Of a DNA stretch of 64,000 bases, positions 26,262-34,883 are shown in pieces. The notes under the pieces are model-generated. The model was not told the origin of the DNA. It did no database searches and saw only the letters and a program-made list of their open reading frames with translations. This DNA is from Halococcoides cellulosivorans (lineage in GTDB: Archaea > Halobacteriota > Halobacteria > Halobacteriales > Haloarculaceae), in contig NZ_CP028858.1 of assembly GCF_003058365.1 (NCBI RefSeq), forward strand, positions 1,550,001 to 1,614,000, given 5' to 3'. Position 1 is the first letter of the stretch. Each line of letters opens with the position of its first letter. The translations under genes were made by a program, and so were the position numbers.

Positions 26262-26328
26262 TGCGGACGAGGGGGCCTCGAACCTGGAATACCGGGCCTT
26301 CTTGGGGTCGCTCATACAACGACGCCGC

Positions 26329-26826
26329 ATGAGCCGAGCCGTCACCCTCGGTGGATTTGCACTCTTTTTGCTCGCGACTGCCGTCCTCGCTGGGGGCGTC
26401 GTGCTCACATCGGTCGGGAGCGCCCCGTCCGTCACGATCACGGACCCCGACCCCAGGGTTTTGATCGGGCCGGACTCCCCCAGCGAGGGGACTGATGGGG
26501 TCGTCACCTGTACGTCGACTGGCCCACCGCCGGGGTCGTACACCGTCACTGGAACCGTCACCCTCCAGCGGGGTGACGCAGGGGTCGGCACCGCCGCGGT
26601 CGATCTCACGGTGCGCGTTGGGAACGTCTTCCAGACGACCAGAACGGTCGATCTCGAATCGATAGAGCGCGTGATGCTGTACGAGGTCACGCCAGCGGAT
26701 GCATCGATACCGCCCGGCCAGTCGATCGACGTTCAGATCACGGCCAGTCACGACGGTCGCACGCTCGATCGAACCACGGTGACCGTCGAGTCCCGGCAGG
26801 TCGAGGGCTGTTTCGACGAGTCCTGA
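26329..26826 (+). CDS. Secreted or membrane-anchored hypothetical protein
   Basis: A 165-residue protein. Residues 5-28 form a signal or anchor helix (GGFALFLLATAVLAGGVVL). The rest is Thr/Val-rich and probably one immunoglobulin-like beta-sandwich; the segment GSYTVTGTVTLQRG recalls haloarchaeal surface beta domains. Two Cys are present (TCTST and near the C-terminus). I recognise no named family. The start is the ATG at 26329, just before the hydrophobic stretch. Confidence 0.75.
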   Translation: MSRAVTLGGFALFLLATAVLAGGVVLTSVGSAPSVTITDPDPRVLIGPDSPSEGTDGVVTCTSTGPPPGSYTVTGTVTLQRGDAGVGTAAVDLTVRVGNVFQTTRTVDLESIERVMLYEVTPADASIPPGQSIDVQITASHDGRTLDRTTVTVESRQVEGCFDES

Positions 26827-26951
26827 ACCGCCGGAGAGCGGTCTCCACGGATCCCGCCCGGTCGGCTGTGGCCGTCGGCCACTCGTGGTCCATCGAACGG
26901 CAGAATCGCAGGACGGATAAACGGCCGTTGACTACCGTCGAGTGCCTGCGA

Positions 26952-27035
26952 GCGAGGGTAGCCAAGCCCGGAAACGGCGGCGGACTCAAGATCCGCTCCC
27001 GTAGGGGTCCAGGGGTTCGAATCCCCTCCCTCGCA
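26952..27035 (+). tRNA. tRNA-Leu (anticodon CAA)
   Basis: A class II tRNA of 84 nt. The acceptor GCGAGGG pairs with CCCTCGC. The anticodon stem GCGGA/TCCGC encloses CTCAAGA (anticodon CAA). A long variable arm (TCCCGTAGGGGTC region) and the T-arm AGGGG-TTCGAAT-CCCCT follow. The discriminator is A. The 3' half is repeated several times downstream. Confidence 0.95.
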
Positions 27036-27085
27036 TCGCAAGATGCGGGAAGACCCGGCGGAGCGGTCTTCCCTCGCACCATTTC
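27006..27085 (+). repeat. Repeat unit A: tRNA-Leu 3' end plus hairpin, copy 1
   Basis: This 80-bp unit includes the tRNA T-arm and 3' acceptor and continues past the tRNA into GGGAAGACC-CGGCGGAGC-GGTCTTCCC, a perfect 9-bp stem with 9-nt loop, bordered by TGCG and CGCA. It recurs, almost exactly, 249 bp downstream. Confidence 0.93.
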
Positions 27086-27110
27086 ACATTCATCCAGCCA
27101 CATCTCCGCC

Positions 27111-27127
27111 GATCCGCTCCCGTAGGG
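27111..27127 (+). repeat. Partial copy of tRNA-Leu anticodon-arm/variable-arm sequence
   Basis: A 17-nt exact copy of the tRNA-Leu segment at 26990-27006 (GATCCGCTCCCGTAGGG), lying outside the tRNA. Confidence 0.8.
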
Positions 27128-27254
27128 TCCTCGTGAGCGAGGTAACGAGCGATCGAGGGCTCGGAAGACGTTCGAGCGGAGCGAGGCCCGACCGAAGTGA
27201 GGGCCTCGACCTGCGAGCGGTGAAACCGCGAGCGGAGCGAGAGCGTCTTCCGGT

Positions 27255-27334
27255 GGTCCAGGGGTTCGAATCCCCTCCCTCGCATCGCAAGATGCGGGAA
27301 GACCCGGCGGAGCGGTCTTCCCTCGCACCATTTC
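27255..27334 (+). repeat. Repeat unit A: tRNA-Leu 3' end plus hairpin, copy 2
   Basis: This matches 27006-27085 over 80 bp, including the T-arm, acceptor 3' strand and the GGGAAGACC hairpin. No tRNA 5' half is attached, so it cannot make a tRNA. Confidence 0.93.
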
Positions 27335-27447
27335 TCATTCCAGAGTGGCGATGCCGTATTCTCAGTGACGCTTCTGTAGCGGGATTCGAATCAGGGAAGG
27401 GAGCGAGCGAAGCGAGCGGACTGACCGTGGCTCGAATCCCCTCGCCC

Positions 27448-27494
27448 ATCGCAAGATGCGGGAAGACCCGGCGGAGCGGTCTTCCCTCGCACCA
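27448..27494 (+). repeat. Repeat unit A: hairpin part, copy 3
   Basis: A 47-bp match to the downstream half of the unit (hairpin and flanks), preceded by a degraded T-arm (CTCGAATCCCCTCG). Confidence 0.9.
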
Positions 27495-27591
27495 GTAATT
27501 CCCGGAGTGGCGAGGCCGGGCAATCGGGTGAGCTCTGCCCGGGGGGAGTGGAACCATGCTTTTGATACCGCCACGACCGAACGGTTCGACG

Positions 27592-28524
27592 ATGCGCATC
27601 TCGACCGCGGTCTCGTGGCTCGTCGTCTGCGCGGGCGTCGCCGCCCTCGGCGCGGTCGTCTGGACGGACCGGGTCGCCCGCGCGGTGGTCCCGCGCGCCG
27701 TCGGCGCTGGCCTCCTGGCCCTGCTGGTCGGCGTCACGCTCGGTCGGCTGGCGTCGACACGAACCCGCCAGGCCAGTACGGGACTCGGGGCGCCGCGCGT
27801 CTGGCCGGTGATCGTGATCGGTGGCGTCCTCGGGAGCGCGGTACTCGCCACGATCGGCGCGCTCGGCGGCGGTCTCGTGGCCCTCCCGATCGTCGAGGCC
27901 CCATTGACCGTCGAAGCACTGCGAACGACCCCGCTCGTCCGTCGGGCCGCGCTGGCTGGTGTCGTCCTCACCCACGCGCTCGCCGGGGCGGCGGGCCTCA
28001 CGACACTCGCACACACGATCACACCCGGCGATCGGGTCGCGGCGACCGGGCCCGCGATCAGCCTCGCAGCGATCGCCGCCGCGGGGCTGGCACTCGCTCC
28101 GATCGGGACGGTCCCGATGGCGGGCCTGACGGTCGCGCTCGGGGCCCTCGGCGTCGGGCTGTACGCTCGCGCCCCGATCCGGGCGCTTCTCGATCGTCTG
28201 GGCCTGGACGCACGGGTCCTCCCGGCGCGCAGCGAGTGGGCCCACGACGCCGCCGACGCCGAACGCGCCCATCGCCGGGCTCAGAAGCGTGCGCCACCAC
28301 TCGACATCGGAGAGACGACGAGCATCGTCGTCCAGGAACGCCTCGACGGCGGGCGACAGCTTCGCGGTGTGTACGAGGACTTTCAGGTCTTCGTCAAATG
28401 GGACGTGCCCCCCGACTGTGCGACCGGCGAGACGATCTGTGTCCGGATCGAAGACTACGGCACGAACGACGCCGGCCAGCGCACGAGCGGGCAGGCCCGC
28501 TTTCTCTCGCGTGGGGCCTGCTAG
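27592..28524 (+). CDS. Polytopic membrane protein with C-terminal TRAM/OB-like domain
   Basis: 310 residues from the ATG at 27592. That start is supported by a TATA-like element about 30 nt upstream; an ATG 12 codons earlier overlaps that element. About six hydrophobic helices occupy residues 5-200. A soluble C-terminal region (about 235-300) runs GETTSIVVQERL, FQVFVKWDVPPDCATGETICVRIEDYG and ends RTSGQARFL, resembling a TRAM-type OB fold that in other proteins binds RNA. The domain call is tentative and the function is unknown. The C-terminus ends in Cys. Confidence 0.75.
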   Translation: MRISTAVSWLVVCAGVAALGAVVWTDRVARAVVPRAVGAGLLALLVGVTLGRLASTRTRQASTGLGAPRVWPVIVIGGVLGSAVLATIGALGGGLVALPIVEAPLTVEALRTTPLVRRAALAGVVLTHALAGAAGLTTLAHTITPGDRVAATGPAISLAAIAAAGLALAPIGTVPMAGLTVALGALGVGLYARAPIRALLDRLGLDARVLPARSEWAHDAADAERAHRRAQKRAPPLDIGETTSIVVQERLDGGRQLRGVYEDFQVFVKWDVPPDCATGETICVRIEDYGTNDAGQRTSGQARFLSRGAC

Positions 28525-28558
28525 ACACGACAACGCCTGCAGAAAACGGCGACGTCGC

Positions 28559-29908
28559 TCAGGCCGACTCGTCGGCCCGCGGGAAGTGCTCGATCGTCGC
28601 CGCGCGGAACGACTCCTCGTCGAACTGGTAGTCGCCGTCGAGCGTGTCGACGACGGTGTGGGCGTCACGCATGGCGTTTTTCAGGCAGGTCGACGCTCCC
28701 GGGGAGGGCGTAATGTTGAAGACGATGTTCTCCCCGACGATCTTGGCCTCGCCCATGTCCAGGCTCTTCCGTGAGGTGTCGACGATCTGCGGGCGGACGC
28801 CACCGTAGCCTTTCGCCCGGGAGATATCCGCGAGCGTGGCCTCTGGCACGACCTTCTGGACGTGCGGGAGGAACTGTCGGGGCCCGATCTCGGGCAGATC
28901 GTAGAGGAGATTCTTCAGCACGTAGGGGAGGAGCACGCTGTCGGCCAGCACGTTCGCGTAGCTGAGCATGGCCGCGGGGCTGAACCCGAACACGTCGAAA
29001 AAGTCCGGCACCGTCGAGAGTCGGCCGCGTTCGAGCGCGGGCACGAGTTTCGCGGTCGGCCCGAACCGCGTGATCGAGGGGTCGTGAACGTCGGCGTCGC
29101 CGTGGACCGCCGCGAACGGGAGTTTCTTCATCTGAAGCGTGTACACCTTGCCGTCGAGGAAGTCGCGAGCGGTGAAGAAACTGCCCGCGACCGGGAGGAG
29201 GACCTTGTCCTGGCCGTAGCCCAGTTCTTTGGCGATCTGGAGGCTGTGCGATCCCGCGGCGACGACCGCGGTCGAGCAGTCGAACCGTCCGTCGGTCGTG
29301 GCCATGGTGTAGCCGTCCCGCGTGGGCGTCACGTCCGTGACTTCGGTGTCGGTGTAGACGTCGACGTGGGACTGATCGCGGACTGCATCGACGAACGATT
29401 GGGCGGTCGCGCCGTAGTCGACGACGTAGCCGTCGGGCGTCTGGAGTGCGCGCAGCGTCGTTTCCGGCGGTCGCCCCTCGACGACGGCGGGTTCGATCTC
29501 GCGAATCTGTTCGCGATCGATCGGGCGGAGTTTCGGGAACAACTCACCGAAGCCCTCCTCGTCGTACCGCCGGTCGAGTGTTCGGGCCTCCTCGTCGCCG
29601 ACGCCGAGCACCATCTTCGAGCGCCGGTCGTGGAACTCCCGGTCGGGGTCCTGGGCTTCGAGATAGCCCGCGAGCAGTTCCGCGCCCTCCTTGACGGAGT
29701 CGGCCTTCTCGAGGGTGTAGTTCGTCTCGATGTCGCCGAAGTGAAGCGTCTGGGAGTTGTTCGTGTGATGAGAGTTGATCGCGGCGATGTCGCGTTCCTT
29801 TTCGATCAGGGCGATCGACTCGACGTCCGTGAACTGCCCGACGGTGTAGAGCAGGGATGCGCCGCTGATCCCGCCGCCGACGATGACGAGGTCGTAGGTT
29901 CCAGCCAT
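28559..29908 (-). CDS. mqo: FAD-dependent malate:quinone oxidoreductase family protein
   Basis: A 449-residue flavoprotein. The dinucleotide motif GGGISG (11-16) starts the FAD domain, and NSHHTNNSQTLHFGDIETNYT matches the substrate-entry region of Mqo. C-terminal SPGASTCLKNAM closes the flavin site. Mqo oxidises malate to oxaloacetate and passes electrons to the quinone pool at the membrane. I chose the ATG at 29908 (MAGTYDLVIVGGG) because the FAD fold begins there. Related 2-hydroxyacid oxidases are an alternative. It is divergent from the phosphatase gene. Confidence 0.88.
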   Translation of the reverse strand: MAGTYDLVIVGGGISGASLLYTVGQFTDVESIALIEKERDIAAINSHHTNNSQTLHFGDIETNYTLEKADSVKEGAELLAGYLEAQDPDREFHDRRSKMVLGVGDEEARTLDRRYDEEGFGELFPKLRPIDREQIREIEPAVVEGRPPETTLRALQTPDGYVVDYGATAQSFVDAVRDQSHVDVYTDTEVTDVTPTRDGYTMATTDGRFDCSTAVVAAGSHSLQIAKELGYGQDKVLLPVAGSFFTARDFLDGKVYTLQMKKLPFAAVHGDADVHDPSITRFGPTAKLVPALERGRLSTVPDFFDVFGFSPAAMLSYANVLADSVLLPYVLKNLLYDLPEIGPRQFLPHVQKVVPEATLADISRAKGYGGVRPQIVDTSRKSLDMGEAKIVGENIVFNITPSPGASTCLKNAMRDAHTVVDTLDGDYQFDEESFRAATIEHFPRADESA

Positions 29909-30042
29909 TGGTATGCGAAGAGTCGGACCCGACCGTGATAATGTCTGGCCAAGCGGTGGCTGTCGCCCCTGGCCGGTCCAGATCACCGACGACTCTCTGG
30001 GGGACCGACAGGGTATTGGCCACCACACTCCTCCCGTCCTGT

Positions 30043-30909
30043 ATGACCGATGCCACCCGCCGTGCGGCGATGACCGAACGGGCCGCCCGCGCCGGCGGTG
30101 CCGTCGCCCGGGAGGCGTTTCGTGGGGCCTACGAGACCGAGACCAAAGACGGGAAAAACGACCTCGTGACGACCGCCGATCACGAATCCCAGCGCCAGAT
30201 CGTCGCGACCGTCACCGAGGAGTTCACCGACGAACCGTTCGTCTGTGAGGAATCGCCCGACGGGCCCGCCGCGCCGACCCCCGCGGTGATCGACACCGAC
30301 CCGGTTCCCGCACCCGACCGCCTCGAAGCGGTCCCCGAGACGGGGCCGGCGTGGGTCGTCGATCCGATCGACGGCACGAACAACTTCGTCCGCGGCCTGC
30401 CGACCTGGACGACGAGCGTCGCGAGCGTCGTCGACGGCGAGGTCGTCGCCGCGGCGACCTACCAGCCCACGACGGGTGACAGCTTCACCGTCGGCCCGGA
30501 CAGCGCCACACGGGACGGCACTGCGCTCGCGGTGAGCGAGCGGACCGATCCCGAGGCCTTTACGGTCGCACTCACGGGGCTGTACGGCAGCGATCCCGCG
30601 ATGATCGGTGGCCTCGTCGAACAGTCGGGCGAGGTCTTCGGTGATTTCCGTCGGCTGGGCAGCATGCAGGCGACGCTCGCGGCGGTCGCTGATGGCGGCC
30701 TCGACGGCTGTCTGACGCCCCACGACACGAACCCCTGGGACACGATGGCCGGCGTCGCGATGGTCCGGGCCGCGGGCGGGGCCGTCACCGACGTGACGGG
30801 TGAGCCATGGACGCCCGAAGCGACGGGGCTGATCGCCTCGAACGGCGCGGCCCACGATCGGTTCGTCGCGGTCGCTGAGCAGGCGATACAGATCGGACCG
30901 GAAGCCTGA
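30043..30909 (+). CDS. Inositol monophosphatase/FBPase-family phosphatase
   Basis: A 288-residue metal-dependent phosphatase with DPIDGTNNFVRG (first metal site) and NPWDTMAG (second), plus the lithium-sensitive-phosphatase fold spacing. Archaeal members hydrolyse inositol-1-phosphate, fructose-1,6-bisphosphate or both. An Ala/Pro-rich insert near residues 75-105 is not conserved. The start at 30043 follows a divergent region shared with mqo, and it is followed by DUF63 after 25 bp. Confidence 0.92.
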   Translation: MTDATRRAAMTERAARAGGAVAREAFRGAYETETKDGKNDLVTTADHESQRQIVATVTEEFTDEPFVCEESPDGPAAPTPAVIDTDPVPAPDRLEAVPETGPAWVVDPIDGTNNFVRGLPTWTTSVASVVDGEVVAAATYQPTTGDSFTVGPDSATRDGTALAVSERTDPEAFTVALTGLYGSDPAMIGGLVEQSGEVFGDFRRLGSMQATLAAVADGGLDGCLTPHDTNPWDTMAGVAMVRAAGGAVTDVTGEPWTPEATGLIASNGAAHDRFVAVAEQAIQIGPEA

Positions 30910-30934
30910 ACTGCGGGGCCGTCGGGGTTCCGAC

Positions 30935-32074
30935 ATGGATTATTCGCGTCTCGACCTCGTCCGCGCCTGGATCGCGACGGCGGTCGCCGGGCTCCTCGCG
31001 TTGGGCGGCGGATCGCTGCTCGCGCCGGGGATCGTCTACGATCGGTTCGTCTGGCAGTACTTCTGGGGCCCGGTCGTCGCGGACGCCCACGACGCCCAGT
31101 GTGCGATCCGGTCGGGTGGCGACGTCGTCACCCACACCACCGCATCGGCGTGTACCGCGGGTGCCGACGCCGTTCTCGCCCGGCCCGGCTACACCATCGT
31201 CTCCGAGGTCGGCTACGCCATCGTCGGTATCTTCGCACTGCTCGGCGTGTTGGCCGTGCTCCGCCGCCTCCAGATCGGGACCGACCGTCGCTTCGTCGGC
31301 GCGCTCGTCCCGATGATGCTGTTCGGGGGCTTTCTCCGGACGATCGAAGACGCCAACGACGCGGTGATCACTGCGACCGACGGCGCCGGCGCGTGGATCG
31401 CCTACCCGCTGAACACGATTCTCATCAGCCCGGTGATCTACGTGACGGTGTTCGTCGTCGCGCTGGCGGGCATCGTCGTCTGTCTGTGGCTCGAACGCCA
31501 CGACTACGTCGAGCGGTACACCACGCCGCTGGCCGCCTACGGGGCCGCCGCGCTCGCGATCAGCCTGATCGTCCTGGCGTGGGGCGTGCTCGTCCGCCCC
31601 GAGATCGGCTTCTATCCACAGGTGCCGATTCTCACACTCGGGCTCGCGACCGCGATCGCGGTCGGGATTCATTACGCACTCGACCGGTGGTGGCCCGTGG
31701 TGACTGCCGGCACGGGCCTGGCCGGCCTGGCCGTGCTCTGGGGGCAGGCCGTCGACGGCGTCGCGAACGTCATCAACGGCGACTGGGCGAGTGCGCTCGG
31801 CCTGCCGGTGACCTACACGCCCAAACACCCCGCGAACCGCATTATCATCGACGTGACCCAGGCGATCTTCCCGGCGGACGTGGTCGCGATCATCGGCACG
31901 TCCTGGCCCTTTTTGCTCGTGAAACTCGCCGTCGCGATCGTCGTGCTCTGGCTGTTCAACGAGGAGTTCATGGACGAGAGTCCACGCTTCGGCGTCTTAC
32001 TTCTCATCGCGATCGTCGCGGTCGGCCTCGGGCCGGGGACGCGTGACATGGCGCGAGCGACGATCGGGATCTGA
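30935..32074 (+). CDS. DUF63 family membrane protein
   Basis: A 379-residue polytopic protein with about nine to ten membrane helices and the DUF63 pattern (MLFGGFLRTIEDAND, YTPKHPANRIIID). DUF63 proteins are widespread in Euryarchaeota and have no assigned function. It lies 25 bp after the phosphatase gene, so both are likely in one operon. Confidence 0.92.
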   Translation: MDYSRLDLVRAWIATAVAGLLALGGGSLLAPGIVYDRFVWQYFWGPVVADAHDAQCAIRSGGDVVTHTTASACTAGADAVLARPGYTIVSEVGYAIVGIFALLGVLAVLRRLQIGTDRRFVGALVPMMLFGGFLRTIEDANDAVITATDGAGAWIAYPLNTILISPVIYVTVFVVALAGIVVCLWLERHDYVERYTTPLAAYGAAALAISLIVLAWGVLVRPEIGFYPQVPILTLGLATAIAVGIHYALDRWWPVVTAGTGLAGLAVLWGQAVDGVANVINGDWASALGLPVTYTPKHPANRIIIDVTQAIFPADVVAIIGTSWPFLLVKLAVAIVVLWLFNEEFMDESPRFGVLLLIAIVAVGLGPGTRDMARATIGI

Positions 32075-32111
32075 GCGCCGGGTTCGAATTTTCGATCCGG
32101 AGGATCGTATC

Positions 32112-33728
32112 CTACGGGAACGGGTGTCGGTCGCGGTCGAGTCGGGGTTCGAACCCCATCGAGACGGGCACCTCGCGAGCACGCTCACCGAACGGCACGT
32201 CGGATTCGGCCCACGGCTGTGCGCCGGGGACGATCGCTCGGGCCGCCGCAAGCCCCATCGTCGCGACGTCGGGCGGGGTGAGATCGACGGCGTACGCGTC
32301 GAGATCGACGTCCGCGAGCCGGTCGACGAGGCTCTCGACGGGAGCGTCCGTGTCGACACCGAGGCCGGCGGCCGGCACCGACCGATCCGGATCGAGCAGG
32401 TCCTCGACGGCCGGCGGTCGATCGGCGTACGGAACGTGCCCGCCCGCGGCCTCCGAACGCCCGATGCGGCGCAGTTCCATCCAGTTCTGGACGGCCTCGC
32501 GGAGCGCGTCCTGGGCGGCGGCGACCGGATCGAGCGCCGCGGCAGTCGCGATCGAAAAGGCCGGCCACTTCTCGCGGTGGAGTGCGACGGCGACGACGGG
32601 GACGTCGACGTCCTGGGTCACGAGCAGTGTGGTCACCCGACAGTCGCTGGTCACCCGACCGACGAGTCGGTCGAACCGCTCGTCGTCGATATCCAGGCCG
32701 AGCGGATCGGCCGACGAATACCAGAACAGCATGGCGGCGTCGCGCTCGATCACTTCGAGCAGGCCACGGCGGATCGCATCAGGGCGGTCGTCACCCAGCG
32801 CGAGTCCGGTCGTCGTGCCCCGACTGTCCGCGGGCGCGGGATAGACGACGCGGTCGGCGGGGACGGCGACGCGCGCGTCGTCGCTCAGCCGGCGGCCCGA
32901 CAGCCACCCGGCGTCGGGGTCGCTCGGCGCGACGAACGCCGCCGGATCGACGCGCTCGTCGGGCACGGCGCGTCGGTCCTCGGGCGTGACCGTCGCGGCG
33001 GCGTAGCGTTCGTAGGCCTCACCGAGCGCGGCCATCGAGGCGTCCTGCCAGTCGGGCGCGACGCCGGCGGCCTGGAGACGCGGCGTGCGATCGAGAAAGC
33101 CCGACGGATCGGCGAGTTCGGCCAGATAGTAGGGCAGCGGTTCGGTTTCGAGTTCGCCCGCGGAGGTGACGATCCCGACGCGGTCGTCGCGGCCGATTTC
33201 GGCGCGCTGAAGCGGGGCCATCGAGTCGTCGCTCGTCGGGGGAACGGTGCCCTCTCGGCAGTCACAGCCTGGAACGGGTAACAGTCGCCGTTCGGCGTGG
33301 GGTGATTCGAGGACGCGATCGATCGGATCGCCCGCCCCGGTCAGGAGGTCGTACGCCTGCCGGGCGGCACTCGCACCCGCGAGGTGCGCGATCGGTTCTG
33401 TGACGTCGTCGACGGTTGCCTCGTCGGTCGTCGCCGCGACGCGATCGCACAGACACGCATAACAGGGCGACCCGTCGAACGCCGTGATCGCGAATTCGAC
33501 GACGCCGTGGCCCGCGATCCCACCGAGTTCGACCGCGAGCCAGGGGATCGCGTGCTCACGACAGCGTCGATCCACGTCGTGAAACGCCTCGGATCCGGAC
33601 GCAGCGATCGCGATCACACAGTCGGCGTCCGCGACGCTGGCGGTCTGTTCGACGTCGAAATCGGTCTCGGCAAGTGCACTCCGGGCGGCCGATGCGGCCG
33701 GGCCAGTACTCAGAATGGCGACGTCCAT
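32112..33728 (-). CDS. YcaO-domain protein with N-terminal ocin/ThiF-like domain
   Basis: 538 residues. Residues 1-165 resemble the docking/E1-like domain of azoline-forming proteins, with FDGSPCYACLCDRV (Cys89, 92, 94) and PGCDC (Cys155, 157) that could hold zinc. Residues about 200-530 are a YcaO domain with ATP-binding Glu/Asp patches (LLEVIERDAAMLFW). YcaO enzymes use ATP to activate an amide backbone, making azolines or thioamides in peptides and proteins. No TfuA partner or obvious precursor peptide lies next to it. It is 36 bp downstream of tbsP on the same strand. The target is unknown. Confidence 0.85.
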   Translation of the reverse strand: MDVAILSTGPAASAARSALAETDFDVEQTASVADADCVIAIAASGSEAFHDVDRRCREHAIPWLAVELGGIAGHGVVEFAITAFDGSPCYACLCDRVAATTDEATVDDVTEPIAHLAGASAARQAYDLLTGAGDPIDRVLESPHAERRLLPVPGCDCREGTVPPTSDDSMAPLQRAEIGRDDRVGIVTSAGELETEPLPYYLAELADPSGFLDRTPRLQAAGVAPDWQDASMAALGEAYERYAAATVTPEDRRAVPDERVDPAAFVAPSDPDAGWLSGRRLSDDARVAVPADRVVYPAPADSRGTTTGLALGDDRPDAIRRGLLEVIERDAAMLFWYSSADPLGLDIDDERFDRLVGRVTSDCRVTTLLVTQDVDVPVVAVALHREKWPAFSIATAAALDPVAAAQDALREAVQNWMELRRIGRSEAAGGHVPYADRPPAVEDLLDPDRSVPAAGLGVDTDAPVESLVDRLADVDLDAYAVDLTPPDVATMGLAAARAIVPGAQPWAESDVPFGERAREVPVSMGFEPRLDRDRHPFP

Positions 33729-33764
33729 ATGCGGGCGACGACCGGGGGGACCAAAACAGCGGCG

Positions 33765-34589
33765 TCAGGAACCAGAGGAGAGGAGACTCTGGGCGACCGA
33801 CGCGAGTTCGTTGCTCTCGGCCCGTTCGAGGCGGTCGTCACCGACCATCAGGCGCAGTCGCGGGCGACCGACGTCGATCGGGACCTTCTCGGTGTCGATC
33901 AAGCCCATGTCTTCGAGTTGGGTCTTCGTTCGCGAGAACGTCGCCTTGCTCGCGAGGCCGACGTCTTCGCCCCACTTCGAGATGTCGTAGAGCAACTCGC
34001 CGTTCTTGGCGGCGGCGAGCAGACTGATCGTCACCTCGTCGAGGCCGTCGCCGTCGCCTCGTGCGGTCTGGAGGCTGTCGAGGACGGCGTCGAAGTCCTC
34101 GGCGGTGTCCGCGCTGATGTCGGCGGACAACGATTCCCGGACGCGTGTGAGCGGCGGCGTCCGCAGCGAGTACTCCTCGGCGGCGTCCCACCGGTCGCTG
34201 TAGTACGACCAGGTGTGATCGACGAACGCGTCGGTCGCGGTCTGGATCCCGGCGAACTGGTCTCCGACCGCAGTGATCGAGACCACGCGGTCGTCGGTGA
34301 CCACCAGCGAGTTCATCGGCGGTTCGTCCAGGATCTTGATGGTCAGTCGGTCGTCGACCGAGAGGTCAGCAGCGCGACTCGCGACGAGGAAGTCGTCCAT
34401 GACGTCCTTGAGCGGCCGTTCCGCGACGAACAGACGGACGCTCGGGGGGTCGACCGTCCCGTCGAGAACACTCATGAGCTCTCTGATTGTTTCGCGTGAG
34501 GGGTTGACGACGAAGACGTCGTCGGTGGCGTCGATCGCCGCCGACAGTACCTCGTCGGTCGCGCCCTCCAGGAGGGTTTCAGTTGCCAT
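33765..34589 (-). CDS. tbsP: TbsP-family transcriptional regulator (DUF5821)
   Basis: A 274-residue haloarchaeal protein with an alpha/beta N-terminal domain and a C-terminal winged helix (about 180-255; LLYDISKWGEDVGLASKATFSRTKTQLEDMGLI). TbsP homologues in haloarchaea regulate central carbon and glucose-responsive genes together with TrmB; this is family knowledge, not shown here. The start ATG at 34589 is preceded by ATTAAAT about 28 nt upstream, indicating a leaderless mRNA. It heads a likely two-gene unit with ycaO. Confidence 0.85.
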   Translation of the reverse strand: MATETLLEGATDEVLSAAIDATDDVFVVNPSRETIRELMSVLDGTVDPPSVRLFVAERPLKDVMDDFLVASRAADLSVDDRLTIKILDEPPMNSLVVTDDRVVSITAVGDQFAGIQTATDAFVDHTWSYYSDRWDAAEEYSLRTPPLTRVRESLSADISADTAEDFDAVLDSLQTARGDGDGLDEVTISLLAAAKNGELLYDISKWGEDVGLASKATFSRTKTQLEDMGLIDTEKVPIDVGRPRLRLMVGDDRLERAESNELASVAQSLLSSGS

Positions 34590-34883
34590 GCGATAGACAT
34601 AGTTACACGATGCTTGCATTTAATCCCATCGGCCATCTTAGATTTATTTCAGAGTTATGCAACGACAAGGGCTGACGGCCCCCATTGCCATCCCTCAAGT
34701 ACCCGATTTCAGACCTATCGGAATACATTACCTCTATCGATGTTCGAAGCCCCTCTCTGTGGGTCGGCCTATCCCGATGAAGATGATATATAGGTCGACG
34801 AACGCGCCCGTCACCGTCCGCGCGTCGAGCCAGGTCGCTATTTTCCGCGACTGATACTGGATGCGAGATCCCCCCGGCCCGAA
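34590..34883. other. Intergenic stretch tbsP-CHAT
   Basis: About 290 bp, AT-richer than its neighbours. It contains the tbsP promoter on the minus strand and, near 34786-34794, a TATA-like ATGATATATAGG that points rightward but is followed by no convincing gene. A short unannotated RNA is possible but unsupported. Confidence 0.5.

Larger units (their letters stand above)
27036..27591. other. Long non-coding stretch after tRNA-Leu
   Basis: About 555 bp without a credible gene. It consists of repeated tRNA-Leu 3' fragments, the associated hairpin and short GAGCGAAGCGAGC-like palindromes. No integrase or transposase is present. A TATA-like CTTTTGAT near 27558-27566 belongs to the next gene. Confidence 0.7.

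Noticed and set aside
26986-27331. Minus-strand frames through the tRNA-Leu array
   Set aside because: They read through tRNA sequence (typical false GFEPL/DSNPW peptides) and are not genes.
34786-34854. Rightward short gene after a TATA-like element
   Set aside because: The frame is short, lacks haloarchaeal codon bias and has no motif.
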